Source of the DNA: Heliocidaris tuberculata
Lineage: Eukaryota > Echinodermata > Echinoidea > Camarodonta > Echinometridae
DNA length: 64,000 nucleotides
Direction: 5' to 3'
NCBI GenBank assembly: GCA_025618425.1
Contig: CM046850.1
Location: 7,218,249-7,282,248 of the forward strand
Every line of letters starts with the position of its first letter. Within the stretch, counting starts at the first letter, position 1. Shown here in pieces: positions 31,106 through 41,549 of the stretch. Made by a program: the position numbers and the translations under genes. The notes beneath the pieces are model-generated. The model made no database searches, had not been told where the DNA came from, and worked only from the letters and a program-made list of their open reading frames with translations.

Positions 31106-33846
31106 GAGCCTGTCCCGAAATAGTCAACCCATTTTACATATGAATTTGACCCCTTAAAGTTGCTAGGACCATCCATGTTATTTACAAAAAGCTTGTCAGC
31201 TCGAACGAAGCCGCCGAGTTTGGCCCCCAGAGCCCCCAAAATGGGCCCCAAATTCGGGTCGATTTCAACCCATCTAACATACGCGCCAAACTTTGTCAGA
31301 AGGAAGATGTATCACTATACATTACCAAAACACCAAAACTGACAAAATTTTCCGTCGGGATGTATTGGGTTGTCAGACAGCCCCTAACAATTGGGGCAAT
31401 TTTTTCCCCTTAAAAGGGAACCCAGTCTTAATTTTTTTCTACTAATATTATGTGAAGCGTAACTTGCTGATTAATTTGATACCAAATTTACCAGAATTGC
31501 ACAGCTATGAAGAAAGTTATAGAATGATGAACCCCCAAACACGTCTTTCACCTGTCGTCTGCTGCACATGCATGGGGGCCGCCATTTTCCATGTTTCCAG
31601 TGGACTTAGTCAAAGAATGACGTATCTGTGGACAATTCCTAGTCTAGATTCTATCTTTTTTTATTTGGATTATTCCCTTATGCTGCTCTTTCTCTACACG
31701 CATATCCCACGCAGAGCGCGACTATTCACTACTACTAGGTATTAAAAAAAAAAAAAACTTTGGACACTTTTGATTGTTAATAACTCAAAAATTATACATC
31801 GTATCAGACTGAGGTTTTTACATTGTAAAGTTGAAGGATGTAAAATTGTTTGGGAGCCAGTTATATCACATTTCTCTGAATACTTTTCTTAAAGTATTGC
31901 TCTGAATATTTAATTATATTTTTCACTTTTTGAAAAATCAAGGCAAGAAAATTTGTGTGTATCAGTAATTAATTCAGAACACAACAATGGCCATTGTGTG
32001 TTACAGCTGTCGTTTTCCCCAACCTTTTGCGGTCCATTGTCATTAATGATTCATGACTCTGGGTTAAAAAGGTGTTCTGGAATTTCAACTGCAACACACT
32101 ATGGCAATTGTTGTGCTCTGAATAATTACTGATTTGTGGCCTTGCTTTTTCAAAAAGCGAAAATTTTATTCAAATATTCAGAGAAATGCTGAAAGAAAAG
32201 TATTCAGAAAAACGTAATAAAACTTGCCCTTAATATTTTGTTTTATGGTCTCCGTATCGCGCGATCCGAATAATTAAGAGTCATTTGCAATTTCACCTTC
32301 CGGGCGAAATTTTGGGGAGAGTCGCGCCCTGTATAGCATAGAGAAAGAGCAGCGTAGGGGAATAAACCAAATAAATGAAAATAAAATAAAAAAGGACACA
32401 ATCTAAACTAGCCAGTTGTCCACAGATACATCATTCGTGGAAAATGGCGGCCCCATGTGCAGCAGACGACGGGCAAAAGACGTGTTAGGTGGGATCTAAA
32501 ACATTCTATAACTTTCTTCATAGCTGTCCAATTCTGGTAAATTTGGTATCAAAGTAATCAGCAAGTTACGCTTCATATAATATCAATAGAACAAATTAAG
32601 GTCGGATTTCCCTTTAAGGCACATGGACCAAATTTTGTCAGAAGGAAGAGTTATGGGTGTACATTACAAAAATATAAAAACTTACAAAAATTTCCATCGG
32701 GAAGGGGGTGTAACACGCCCCTGAAAAAAAAACACCTAAGTGCCCCTAAACCCATCTTTGCTGCCCAAAATGCTCTGGATGTAAAGAAAAACCATTTTTA
32801 GGTTTCACAACCTTAATAACTCCAAAGTGTCTCATTCAATTCATGTCAAATTTACCTAGTACAATCTTGAGTATTGTAACTTTCTTGGGGTGAAATTTGG
32901 TGTCAAATGATCATTTCAATAATAATTTATTAAATTGTGAAAATTGTATTGCTTTCTCAAAAGTAGTCAAATGATATTGTCAGGATTATGTAAACACACC
33001 CATTGTCCATTCGCACCTGTTTGACAAGACATAATAGAGGAGCTTGTTCAGTATCTGGGCTATGTGGCTGCCATGTTGAAATCTACCATTCATGTGTTAA
33101 TTACACAAATACCTTGCAAGCCTCTATTATGCCTTGCCAAACAAGAGCAGATGGACAATGCGTGTGTTTTCACAATCCTGGCAATATCATTTGACTACTT
33201 TTGAGAAAGCAGTACAATTTTCACAATTTAATGAATTATTATTGAAATGATCATTTGGCACCAAATTGCACCCCAAGAAAGTTACAATACTCAAGATTGT
33301 ACTATGTAAATTTTAGCTGAATTAATTGAGACACTTTGGACTTATTAAGGGTGTAATGACAACAAAAAAATTCTCTACATCCAGAGCATTTTGGGCAGCA
33401 AAGATGGTTTAGGGGCATTTTGGTGTTTTTTCAGGGGATTTTTACACCCCCTTCCCGATGGAGATTTTTGTAAGTTTTTATATTTTTGTAATGTACACCC
33501 ATAACTCTTCCTTCTGACAAAATTGGGTTCATGTGCCTTAAGGGGAAAAAATTGCCCCAATTTTTAGGGGCGGTCTGACAACCCAATACATCCCGACGGA
33601 AAATTTTGTCAGTTTGGGTGTTTTGGTAATGTATAGTGATACATCTTCCTTCTGACAAAGTTTGGCGCATATGTTAGATGGGTTGAAATCGACCCGACTT
33701 TGGGGCCCCTTTTGGGGGCTCTGGGGGCCAAACCCGGCAGCTTCGTTCGAGCTGACAAGCTTTTTGTGAATGACATGGATGGTCTTAGCAACTTTAAGGG
33801 GTCAAATTTCATATGTAAAATGGGTTGACTATTTCGGGACAGGCTC
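31106..33846. mobile_element. Large foldback element, about 1.5 kb plus a nested insertion
   Basis: Left end GAGCCTGTCCCGAAATAGTC and right end GACTATTTCGGGACAGGCTC are exact inverted copies. The arms pair for some 700 bp each once the insertion at 31414-32613 is removed. They run through GACAAGCTTTTTGTAAATAA-like words, CGTCGGGATGTATTGGGTTG, TCCAGAGCATTTTGGGCAG and CAGATGGACAATG, leaving a loop of roughly 100 bp near 33060. CTGG flanks both sides (31102-31105 and 33847-33850), a possible 4-bp duplication. The ORFs across it are arm shadows. No transposase. Confidence 0.85.
31414..32613. mobile_element. TTAA-bounded palindrome F5 nested in the foldback's left arm
   Basis: The left arm of the host reads TTTTTTCCCC-TTAA (31410-31413), then AAGGGAACCCAGTC..., ...GGTCGGATTTCCCT, and again TTAA (32614-32617)-GGCACATGGACC. 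The right arm of the host keeps the uninterrupted complement GGTTCATGTGCCTTAAGGGG (TTAA at 33538-33541). Insertion at, and duplication of, TTAA is therefore shown directly. The element is a diverged palindrome: AGTTACGCTTCATATAATAT against ATATTATGTGAAGCGTAACT, and CTGCTCTTTCTCTA against TAGAGAAAGAGCAG. No conserved frame. Confidence 0.9.
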
Positions 33847-33850
33847 CTGG

Positions 33851-34002
33851 CCTATGGCTATGTATCTTTTCTTCAGCCTCTTTTCAGTCCCACTGGTGGC
33901 CATTTCATAAGGCTGGGTTCACCAGGAGGTCAGGCGGCTCATCCCTATCTTTTTGAGTCTGATTGAAGGAAAGTTTGTGAAACCCTGGACCCTGTCTTAT
34001 AA
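33851..34002. other. Short gene-free spacer
   Basis: Nothing recognised between the foldback and the next MITE. Confidence 0.4.
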
Positions 34003-34137
34003 AGAGCTGCGATTATTCCGGATTGGTCGCAAGTTCTCCAATCAATCTCACAAAATCACAAACTCACAAACTCTGTAGTAAAAAGTTGCGATTGATATCA
34101 AACTATTGAATCGATCGCAACTCTTTATAGGACGAGG
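34003..34137. mobile_element. Short foldback MITE
   Basis: GGACCCTGTCTTATAAAGAG with CTGCGATT at the left and GATCGCAACTCTTTATAGGAC at the right are imperfect inverted copies about 130 bp apart. The right end is abutted by the hAT-like element at 34138 and its duplicated octamer. Confidence 0.65.
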
Positions 34138-35151
34138 CAGTAGCGTAATGAGCCAACAAATTTAAGGGGGCTGAGCCTGCAGTAAGAATTGAACTATTTT
34201 TAAAGCGCAAGGAACGCAATACATATCATTCTCGAATATAGATCCTCTGAATGGGGGGGGGGGGGTACATCCTCGCCCTTCCAAAAATAAGAAGATTGCA
34301 TTTCGCTGTACTATTATAATGTTGCACTTTAGAGTCCAACGCCCTGGCTAAATTAAATATTGTATTTTGTGAGGTCGCGTAGCGACCGAGCCAGAAAATT
34401 TAACTTTTTGTAGTTTGAAACATTGCATTTTATACCACTTTTATGCACACAAGTACCGTAATGATGAAAGTCTGAGCTTAATATCATCCCTTTTCTTTTT
34501 TCTCTTACGGGATAGACAGCTTAAATAATCGTCATTAATTTTTTTGCAACTTTAAATTTGGGGGGAATATTCCTCTACTATGTAATACCTGTTGATATAT
34601 TTTTGTTAATTTTAAATTTAAGTGTATTAAACAAGGGAGCGGAGCGACAGTGTAAGAGGATTTTATGTTTTGAAAAGTGAAAGTTTGCATTCTATAAGCA
34701 CTTCGGAGCCTGAGTAGCACATGTGCTCTATATACCATTAACTCATTACTTACTTCCCTCACGATAGTGTGTGAGCCTATTGTAAAGGGGCTAGTTTGGG
34801 TATAAGAGGAAAGTTCCCCTCCTATAATTAGAAAATTGGGATAAACAAATATATCTTCCATGCAAAAGATGCATATGGAAGGGGAGATCCTAAGAAAATT
34901 CAGCCATTTATACGTTCTAAAAGACGTACTACTGTAATTAGAATTTTTTTCTAGCCAGGTATATAAAATGGACGTCTTTCTTTTTATCTTTCTTTCTTCT
35001 TTCTTTCTTTTTTCTCCTGCTTTTTATTTTTTTCCTTCTCCCTTCTTTTAATTTTTCCTTCTCTTTTTTTTTTCTTTTGGTCGTGGAACTTTGGGGGGCT
35101 GCAGCCCCCAAGCCCCCCCCCCCCCCCCCCCTCCCCACCAGTACGCCTCTG
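34138..35151. mobile_element. hAT-like non-autonomous element, 1 kb, with perfect TSD
   Basis: Flanked by GGACGAGG at 34130-34137 and 35152-35159. Ends CAGTAGCGTAATGAGCC and CCCCACCAGTACGCCTCTG are loosely inverted. The interior holds G and C runs, a pyrimidine tract (34970-35080), and a repeated block with GTCGCGTAGCGACCGAGCC (about 34373) and GGGAGCGGAGCGACAG (about 34636). The 108- and 77-codon frames are non-coding shadows. Confidence 0.87.
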
Positions 35152-35159
35152 GGACGAGG

Positions 35160-35349
35160 CGCATGGTTCACTGCTAGAGAATTATAAATTCTCGAATCTG
35201 ATTGGTAGAAAATAAAACATATTCGTGAATTCTAATTAGTGGAAGATCTGTGAGCCTCTTGAATTATTTATATACAGTAGGTTCACGGCTAGATGACGTT
35301 CAAATCATTTGCGTCTTCAATCAGATTTGTAATAAATTTATAAACTCTG
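35160..35349. other. Short gene-free spacer
   Basis: AT-rich, with no gene. The phrase CATGGTTCACTGCT recurs as CATGGTTCACCGCT at 35582. Confidence 0.4.
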
Positions 35350-35494
35350 GGCCCTCTTGCATAAAAAGTTGCGTTAAATCGCAACTCAAAAAATTAAACG
35401 CAAGTCCCAAATACGCGATCCTGATTGGTTGAAAATCGAGTTGCGTTTAATTTTTTGAGTTGCGTTTAATCGCAACTTTTTATGCAAGAGGGCC
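35350..35494. mobile_element. 145-bp palindromic MITE, copy 1
   Basis: GGCCCTCTTGCATAAAAAGT at the left and ACTTTTTATGCAAGAGGGCC at the right are exact inverted copies. The pairing continues through TTGCGTTAAATCGCAACTCA. The central spacer is about 20-30 bp around CGATCCTGATTGG. Copy 2 is at 40861-41007. Confidence 0.92.
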
Positions 35495-35639
35495 TTGATA
35501 TGACTGCTGAAGAATTTTCACCTTCTCGAAACGATTGGTGTGAAAATGTTTTAGCTTATCGAGTAAGCGAGATCATAAAGACATGGTTCACCGCTGGAAC
35601 AGCTGGAAATTATTTGCTTCTTTGCAGCTGTAATCAGCG

Positions 35640-35786
35640 CACACTGCATTTCAAGGAATAAATCCTGCCAGGTACCCATTTACCACCTGGGTGGAGAGTG
35701 GCAAACGTGCATCAATGTCGTGCCAAAAGACGAGATTCGAACCCTCGGATTGAGAGTCAAGTGAATGCACCACTATACCACGACAC
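35640..35786 (-). mobile_element. tRNA-derived SINE, minus strand
   Basis: On the minus strand: GTCGTGGTATAGTGGTGCAT (box A type) and GGGTTCGAATCTCGTCTT (box B type), then the body complement of CCACCTGGGTGGAGAGTGGC. Same family as 3985-4165. The flanking CAGGTGTCGTGG start is shared. Confidence 0.8.
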
Positions 35787-35936
35787 CTGACTGAAGTTCT
35801 ATTTATAGGATCAATTCCGCCTCATTTTGGTTCTACTTCAGCTTGTATGACCCCCCCCCCCCTCCCCCTTTCAAATTGCTTTACACATGCTACCCCACTT
35901 TGGAAATGTCATTTCCAAAGGGATTCGGTAACTTTA

Positions 35937-36303
35937 TGGAGGCTTGATTTAATAAATTGTTGAATTTTGATATCTGTCTTGTATAATGATATTCAGAAGA
36001 ATAAATAAATAGCCAGGCATATAAAGGTTTTCAAATATATAATGCTATTATTAAGATATCTATGACTGAATGCTCCCATTTACGAAAGCGTATGGCCATA
36101 CGGTTTAGTGTAACACTGAGTCTATGGGGGAAATGAGTCTGGCATTTCCGGTCACTTGCATAATTTATGTTTACTTTTGTGAAGCACATGATGATTTTGA
36201 AGTGCTTTTTTTTTCCTGGGCTTAATTTTTACACCATATTACATACACTGATAGCATGTAGGGCCAGGCAGCTCAGATTTTATCAAGCCTCTACGAAGTT
36301 ACC
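35937..36303 (-). mobile_element. MITE R, uninterrupted inverted copy
   Basis: GGTAACTTTATGGAGGCTTG at the left and TCAAGCCTCTACGAAGTTACC at the right form the terminal inverted repeat. The whole unit is the reverse complement of 9459-9647 joined to 15541-15724. At the point corresponding to the 5.9 kb insertion it reads AACACTGAGTCTATGG, i.e. a single ACTCAGT on the other strand, confirming the empty site. Confidence 0.9.
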
Positions 36304-37022
36304 AAATCATTTTAATGTACAATCATTTAGTACTTACGGATCAGGCGGTACTTCCTTTTGGTTTCTTGGATGAAATTATATGACACGTATGTTTGAGCTT
36401 CTTTGACATCGACTAACTCGATTTGATTTTACCTCAACAGCTTTATCGATTCCCCAAGGGACCAGAAAGCTGTTTTGGAAACTGTCAGGATGGTTTTATC
36501 CTATAGGAAGAGATAAAAGTCAAAGGCGATTTGATCATTATTGAAGCAATGAACGATGTTCTGTCAACTTTTCCTTTGACTCTGTCACCTGGCTTGAAGT
36601 AAGGTTTTATGAACAGTCTCGAAACATGGGATCCACGCTTAAGTGGAAATGTTATCTCGAGTTCCGATAGTGTTAGAAAAACTCTAATTCTCACAGGATC
36701 AGGAGCGTCTCGAGACAACTTTCAATTGGATGGGGTGTCGGCCCAAATTGGTTAAATAAAAAACATATTTTAAATTCCAGGTTAATTCATGGGCAACAAA
36801 GAACTGATATCACGGATATTACCCTTGAAATAACTGTAACTGTTGAAATATATGTTGAAAATGAGTTGATGTGGTTACTGGAAAGCAAGATTATAAAGAT
36901 GGATATATCACGATGACGCCCATAACTATGCAATAGCTCTTCAAAGTGGAATGCTGCCATATCTTGACAACTACATCGTTATAAATTATCATTATGGGTC
37001 AATATACTTTCATTTTTCATTT
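36304..37022. other. Gene-free unique stretch
   Basis: No gene or repeat recognised. Confidence 0.4.
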
Positions 37023-37030
37023 GTAAGCCT

Positions 37031-37159
37031 CAGAGGCGTCGGAACGTCGGGCTCGGACAGTGCATGGGGGGGGGCATCTTTTGCCCGTCAGACAAAAGAT
37101 TCCCCCCCCCCCCCTCCCGCCCCAATTCTTTGTCCGAGCCCGACGTTCCGACGCCTCTG
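37031..37159. mobile_element. 129-bp hAT-like MITE with TSD
   Basis: Terminal repeats of about 35 bp are almost perfect: CAGAGGCGTCGGAACGTCGG then GCTCGGACA, and TGTCCGAGC then CCGACGTTCCGACGCCTCTG. Flanking octamers GTAAGCCT (37023-37030) and GTAAGACT (37160-37167) match at seven of eight positions. The centre holds G and C runs. The near-identical ends suggest a recent insertion. Confidence 0.92.
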
Positions 37160-37414
37160 GTAAGACTCCATGCATACAGTAAAAGTTTTGTGAATTTTGA
37201 AGCATTTCGAGGGAAGTGATAACTATTTTTCTACACATGTGTGTTTTAGGTAGGCTGGTCTTGGATGATTGGATTTTGGTGTGGAATCTGCATAATGTCA
37301 AGAAAAAGAGGAAAAATGATTACCTCTCTCTCTCTTTGACATGAAGAGGTTCCTTGAACTACGTAAACTTGGTACAACAGGTTAAATGAAGTTTTGACCT
37401 GTTAACATGGTTAA

Positions 37415-37787
37415 AGATAAAGTTGCGTTCTGGTCATGGAATTGAATTGTGAAAGAAACTTTCTCAAAGCAATTGGGAAAGGTTGATTATTATAGGACAT
37501 AAGAATTGGTGTATGCTGTAAGGTTTTTGGAATCACCAAATTGATAACAAATTGACTCAATCCTGCTGAGAGTCACATGCACTGCACACAGAAATGTGTA
37601 TATGGGACTACACACAAATGTTCGGCCCGAACATTTCAGCTGTTTCTTGTCATATTTTGAATGTTAGATCATTTGAAGAGCAATCCTTTTCAGGGGACAA
37701 ATCTACTATGATAATCTTCCAAACTAACATAAAAGAATGGCAAAGCTCACAAATTATATTTGACCTTTCCCAGAAAGAGGAGTAGGA
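37415..37787 (+). mobile_element. Family F4 element, copy 3
   Basis: TTAA at 37411-37414, then AGATAAAGTTGCGTTCTGGT, GAATTGGTGTATGCTGTAAG, TTGACTCAATCCTGCTGAGA and CAATCCTTTTCAGGGGACA. Interior identity with copy 2 is high. The right terminus has decayed after GACCTTTCCCAG, and no closing TTAA is visible. Confidence 0.85.
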
Positions 37788-38107
37788 TGTTTGTTGCAAT
37801 ATTATAAATCGGTAAAACTTAAGATGGCTGAGCTCACCTCAGAGGAAGAAGGACCATTCTGCTACCTCTGCTTCCACTTTAATATTTAGATAACAGTTAA
37901 ATTTTACCATTATTATGCACTGATACAAATCTTGAGTTATTTTACGCAGAAATAGAAAAAAAAACCGTTTGAGGGCATTGACGGACGAGTATGAAACACC
38001 CTGACATAAAAATCAGTGCTCCGTGTAGGCTGCTTATCAGAAAGATGATTCTAGTTGATAGAATGTGGTGTTAATTAATTAGCTGACAGAAAAATTACTC
38101 TATTAAC
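37788..38107. other. Short gene-free stretch
   Basis: Nothing recognised. Confidence 0.4.
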
Positions 38108-38284
38108 ACGATAAAAACTACTTTCGAAAAATAAACTCAAGGGCAATTTCAAAGGCCTATTGTACTGCCCATAGAAATCAGGTTCGGATTACGTAATACG
38201 CCATTGTAATGTTTCTAAAGGTGATAGACAGGGCTATTGAAATTGCCTTCAGTTGATTTTTCGAAAGTAGTTTTTATCGTGTTT
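38108..38284. mobile_element. 177-bp palindromic MITE
   Basis: CACGATAAAAACTACTTTCG at the left and CGAAAGTAGTTTTTATCGTG at the right are exact inverted copies. Pairing continues through AAAATAAACTCAAGGGCAAT and ATTGCCTTCAGTTGATTTTT. Flanks are AT-rich (ATTAA/TTTATT) and do not give a unique target duplication. Confidence 0.88.
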
Positions 38285-38313
38285 ATTATTATTATCATCA
38301 TTATTTGTTTTAA

Positions 38314-38615
38314 AATGGCATTAAAACTGGCAAAACTTGAACAGCGCCATCTTACAGTAACTGCTAAATTGAGATTATAATTTGAAAATTAATTGCATTT
38401 TATTTTGAATTTCGACAAACAGCTGTTTTGAAAATAGGCACATTTTATATTTTAAACTATCATTTTTGATTTTGCACATGTGGAAAATTGCCTACAGATA
38501 CATTCTAAGCTTCTACAAACTATAGAATGGGGCATGATGGGAAAATGAGAGGCACAGACACTTTTCAAATCCTGTTGAAAGATGGCACCATTAGGAGCTT
38601 CAGTTTACTGTCATT
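38314..38615 (-). mobile_element. TTAA-bounded element, family F6, inverted copy
   Basis: TTAA at 38310-38313 and 38616-38619. Reverse complement of 55996-56311: AACTTGAACAGCGCCATCTT, AATTGCATTTTATTTTGAAT, CTTCTACAAACTATAGAATG, GGCATGATGGGAAAATGAGA and GGAGCTTCAGTTTACTGTCA. Short terminal repeats only; the interior is not palindromic. Confidence 0.83.
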
Positions 38616-38619
38616 TTAA

Positions 38620-40860
38620 ACACCGGATTCATATTTAAGAATAACTTGAACTTTTGAACATTTTGAGTGCAGCATTTTCCTCTCTGATGCGGAACCGGAA
38701 AATACCCTGACTGCAAATAATTCCCGGATGTTGACGAGACAATGCACTATGGGCCGACTTTTCGCTACGTGCAGTATGGAGAATTGTAAATTCGTATTTT
38801 GCAATATATACACTCATAATTATGTTTACTCTTAAGGTGGAAATATGTGCATTATTATCTTGGTAGGCTGTTCTATGCTTAATCATTTCTTTCTCATGGG
38901 CTGTCGGTCTATAGGATCATCCCTAAGAGGCAGAGGAGAAGCAGTGACAAAAATGTAATAAACGAAGATATGTAGTTGAAAAGTCACAATCCTCTCTGAG
39001 GAATATCTGTGTTGAGACAGTTATGGTTGCTGCTGTAACCCTGATGTAACCATTGTTGTTTAAAGAGTACAGTGAACGTATATTCCAGTTTATGGTTGTT
39101 TACTTCCAATATTGAAATGTTGAAAAGAAATACTATGAATGCATATCTGCGTGGGAGAGGGACTTTGAAAATCGTTTTCAGTTTCTGGTACGCTAATTCC
39201 TTTCAACATTGGAAGGTGAGGTTGTACATTTTTTGGTAGATGGCCTCATCAATGCATGTTTCTAAGAAGAGAGTGTTGACTTGTACTCTTTTTAATAAAC
39301 TTAATGGTCATGTATAGTTTGGGTAAGCCCTAAAAAGCTTTTCGTCAGATTTCTTTGCTTTTGACGATAAATAGCAATAAACATGTACTACCAATAGGCG
39401 TACAAAGATGATGTGAAGTTCTTTCCTCCTTGAATAAAATACAAAGGAGAGGTTAAAAAAAATAGATAGTGGACCCGACTTGGGACGTAAGTTCCACCAG
39501 CGGCAACGAGCACTACACGTGCAAAACATATGAGGGTTGTGTACACAAGCAAAACACACGCTAATTTCCAGCGAAGCGCGGAAATTGATGTGCTGGGAGC
39601 TTAATTAGCCGTCGAGTTGAAGGGTCCTAGCGTAGAAAAAAAAATTTAGCGTTCCCTTCAAATATTTACACCAAATTTCACCAGAAATTATTGATAAATT
39701 ATCAAATAATCTCGTAAATTTATTTTTTGATACAAGGAGAACCATGTGAGAGAATAATAACACGATTTATATCAATTTTCTCTCTGCTACCGAAACTATA
39801 ATTGAGCTTTAACGACCTGAAACGAGCAAGAGAATGAAGGTATTCTTGGCATCTTTCTAACAGTGCAAATCTGCAGTTGATGGTCTATTAATGAATAGAA
39901 ATGAAATATGCAGTCTAGTCGAATTCAATACACAGGATAATGTGTCGTACTCTGCATGTGTTTTTAATGAGTTTGAGCCTAGTCTCATACCTAGTCCATT
40001 ACATCTTCCCTCTCAACATGCTCAAGACAAAAGTTATGGCATCCTTCACTCCTTAGTGACTCGATATGCTAGAGCACTTGACAAGCCAGGTGTGTTCACA
40101 TAATCAGATCTCCGCATTGTTCATAGAGTCATTGATATGAATACATTAGTTTTGTTCACATGTCGAGTTGCGGTTACTGTGTACTTCGTTCGCACTTCTC
40201 ATTTCATTAGTACTGCAGGTCTGTCCCATTTCATGACTGTTCTACAGCCCTACTGAGCAAAATATTCAAATGTACTCAAATTTTGCACAACGGTATGGCA
40301 AGGGGTCCTAAAGCTACGCAGGTTTTTAAGCTACGCACCCCGCAAATACGCACAATGCGACGCATTCGATGCGCCGAACTTTTGGTGTAACTGAGCAAAG
40401 AAAATATCATTTACACTTGCCAAAAAGAATGAGTATATAATTTTCCTTTTTTCATTTCAGTGTCTTAGGCGTGAAAATACACTGTATACAATTACGCGCA
40501 TTACGCGAATGTCTGAGAACATGTTAACATTGCTCTTATTCGTCTGTAACTGATTCTAAAGTTGATTTCACATCATTTTGAAGTTTTAATACACTGCACT
40601 GTGCAAGCGTCAGTGCATTTATGTAGGAACATGCCTACATCATAATTTCATTATTCCTACTCTATCGCACTTCATGACTGTTCCACAACCCACCTGTATA
40701 GTTGTACTTGTTCAACTCTAGTTATGATTATATGCCCGAACATTATGATGTGTATTTTTTATTTTTCATAAAATTTTAAGGTGGATCCTTGTTGTTTGAT
40801 AAGTCACCCTCATCTCTAACAAAATCATGACCATTTGAGTTCTGTATACTTAATAGACCT
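38620..40860. other. Gene-free stretch
   Basis: 2.2 kb without a recognised gene, repeat or RNA. Short ORFs (83 codons at 39308-39559, 70 codons at 39891-40103) show no domain. Sequence is mostly unique. Confidence 0.4.
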
Positions 40861-41007
40861 GGGCCCTCTTGCATACAAAGTTGCGTTTAATCGCAACTCA
40901 AAAAATTAAACGCAAGTCCCAAATACGCGATCCTGATTGGCTGAAAATCAAGTTGCGTTTAATTATTTGAGTTGCGATTAAACGCAACTTTTTATGCAAG
41001 AGGGCCC
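40861..41007. mobile_element. 145-bp palindromic MITE, copy 2
   Basis: GGGCCCTCTTGCATACAAAG at the left and CTTTTTATGCAAGAGGGCCC at the right. It matches copy 1 at 35350-35494 in order and length, including the CGATCCTGATTGG centre. It directly abuts the next palindrome at 41011. Confidence 0.92.
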
Positions 41008-41010
41008 TGG

Positions 41011-41549
41011 GGTGGTATTCTGAGATTTATTTTATCTTGATTTTAGTGAAAAGATTTTAATTGTCATAACAAATTTCAAATTGCAACATTTCATTGGTGT
41101 TTGCCCAGATGAATTCCGCGTACGCAGCCACTTTTGGGAAAGCATTAACCAATCAGGGGCGGATCTAGCTTTTTTCCAAGGGGGGGGGTTGAGGGGCTGA
41201 GCTGGGTATTGCGAGGGAGCGTAGTGACCGAGCCCGAGCGAGCGAAGCGAGCGAGGGGGGAGGGTGTGGGAGGGGGGATACCTCCCTCCCACAGTAGGGA
41301 GATTTTTCATTTTTAGGGTTGCCAGCTTGCGATTTTAAGCATACTTCATTATGATGGCGTTTTCCTATGCACATTAAATGTTTACTTGGCAGCCCAAGGG
41401 GGGGGGGGGTTTAAACCCCCCCCCCCGTAGATCCGCCACTGCAAATGATGCGCCATAAGCGTACATTTTGTTATGACAATTAAAATTATTTCACTTAGAT
41501 CAAGATAAAATAAATCTCAGAATACCCCCCCCCCCCCCCCCCCCCCCCC
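41011..41549. mobile_element. Palindromic MITE split by a hAT-like element
   Basis: GGTATTCTGAGATTTATTTT with ATCTTGATTTTAGTGAAA on the left, and TTTCACTTAGATCAAGAT with AAAATAAATCTCAGAATACC on the right, are inverted copies. They are followed inside by AATTGTCATAACAAA/TTTGTTATGACAATT. The right terminus runs into 25 consecutive C (41525-41549). The centre is occupied by the element at 41154-41441. Confidence 0.85.
41154..41441. mobile_element. hAT-like non-autonomous element, no clear TSD
   Basis: Ends CAGGGGCGGATCTAGC and GTAGATCCGCCACTG are inverted copies. Inside are G and C runs at 41180-41188 and 41417-41426, and GAGGGAGCGTAGTGACCGAG then CCCGAGCGAGCGAAGCGAGC (41213-41252). Flanking octamers TAACCAAT and CAAATGAT agree at only four positions, so the duplication is lost or the ends are off. 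Confidence 0.75.
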
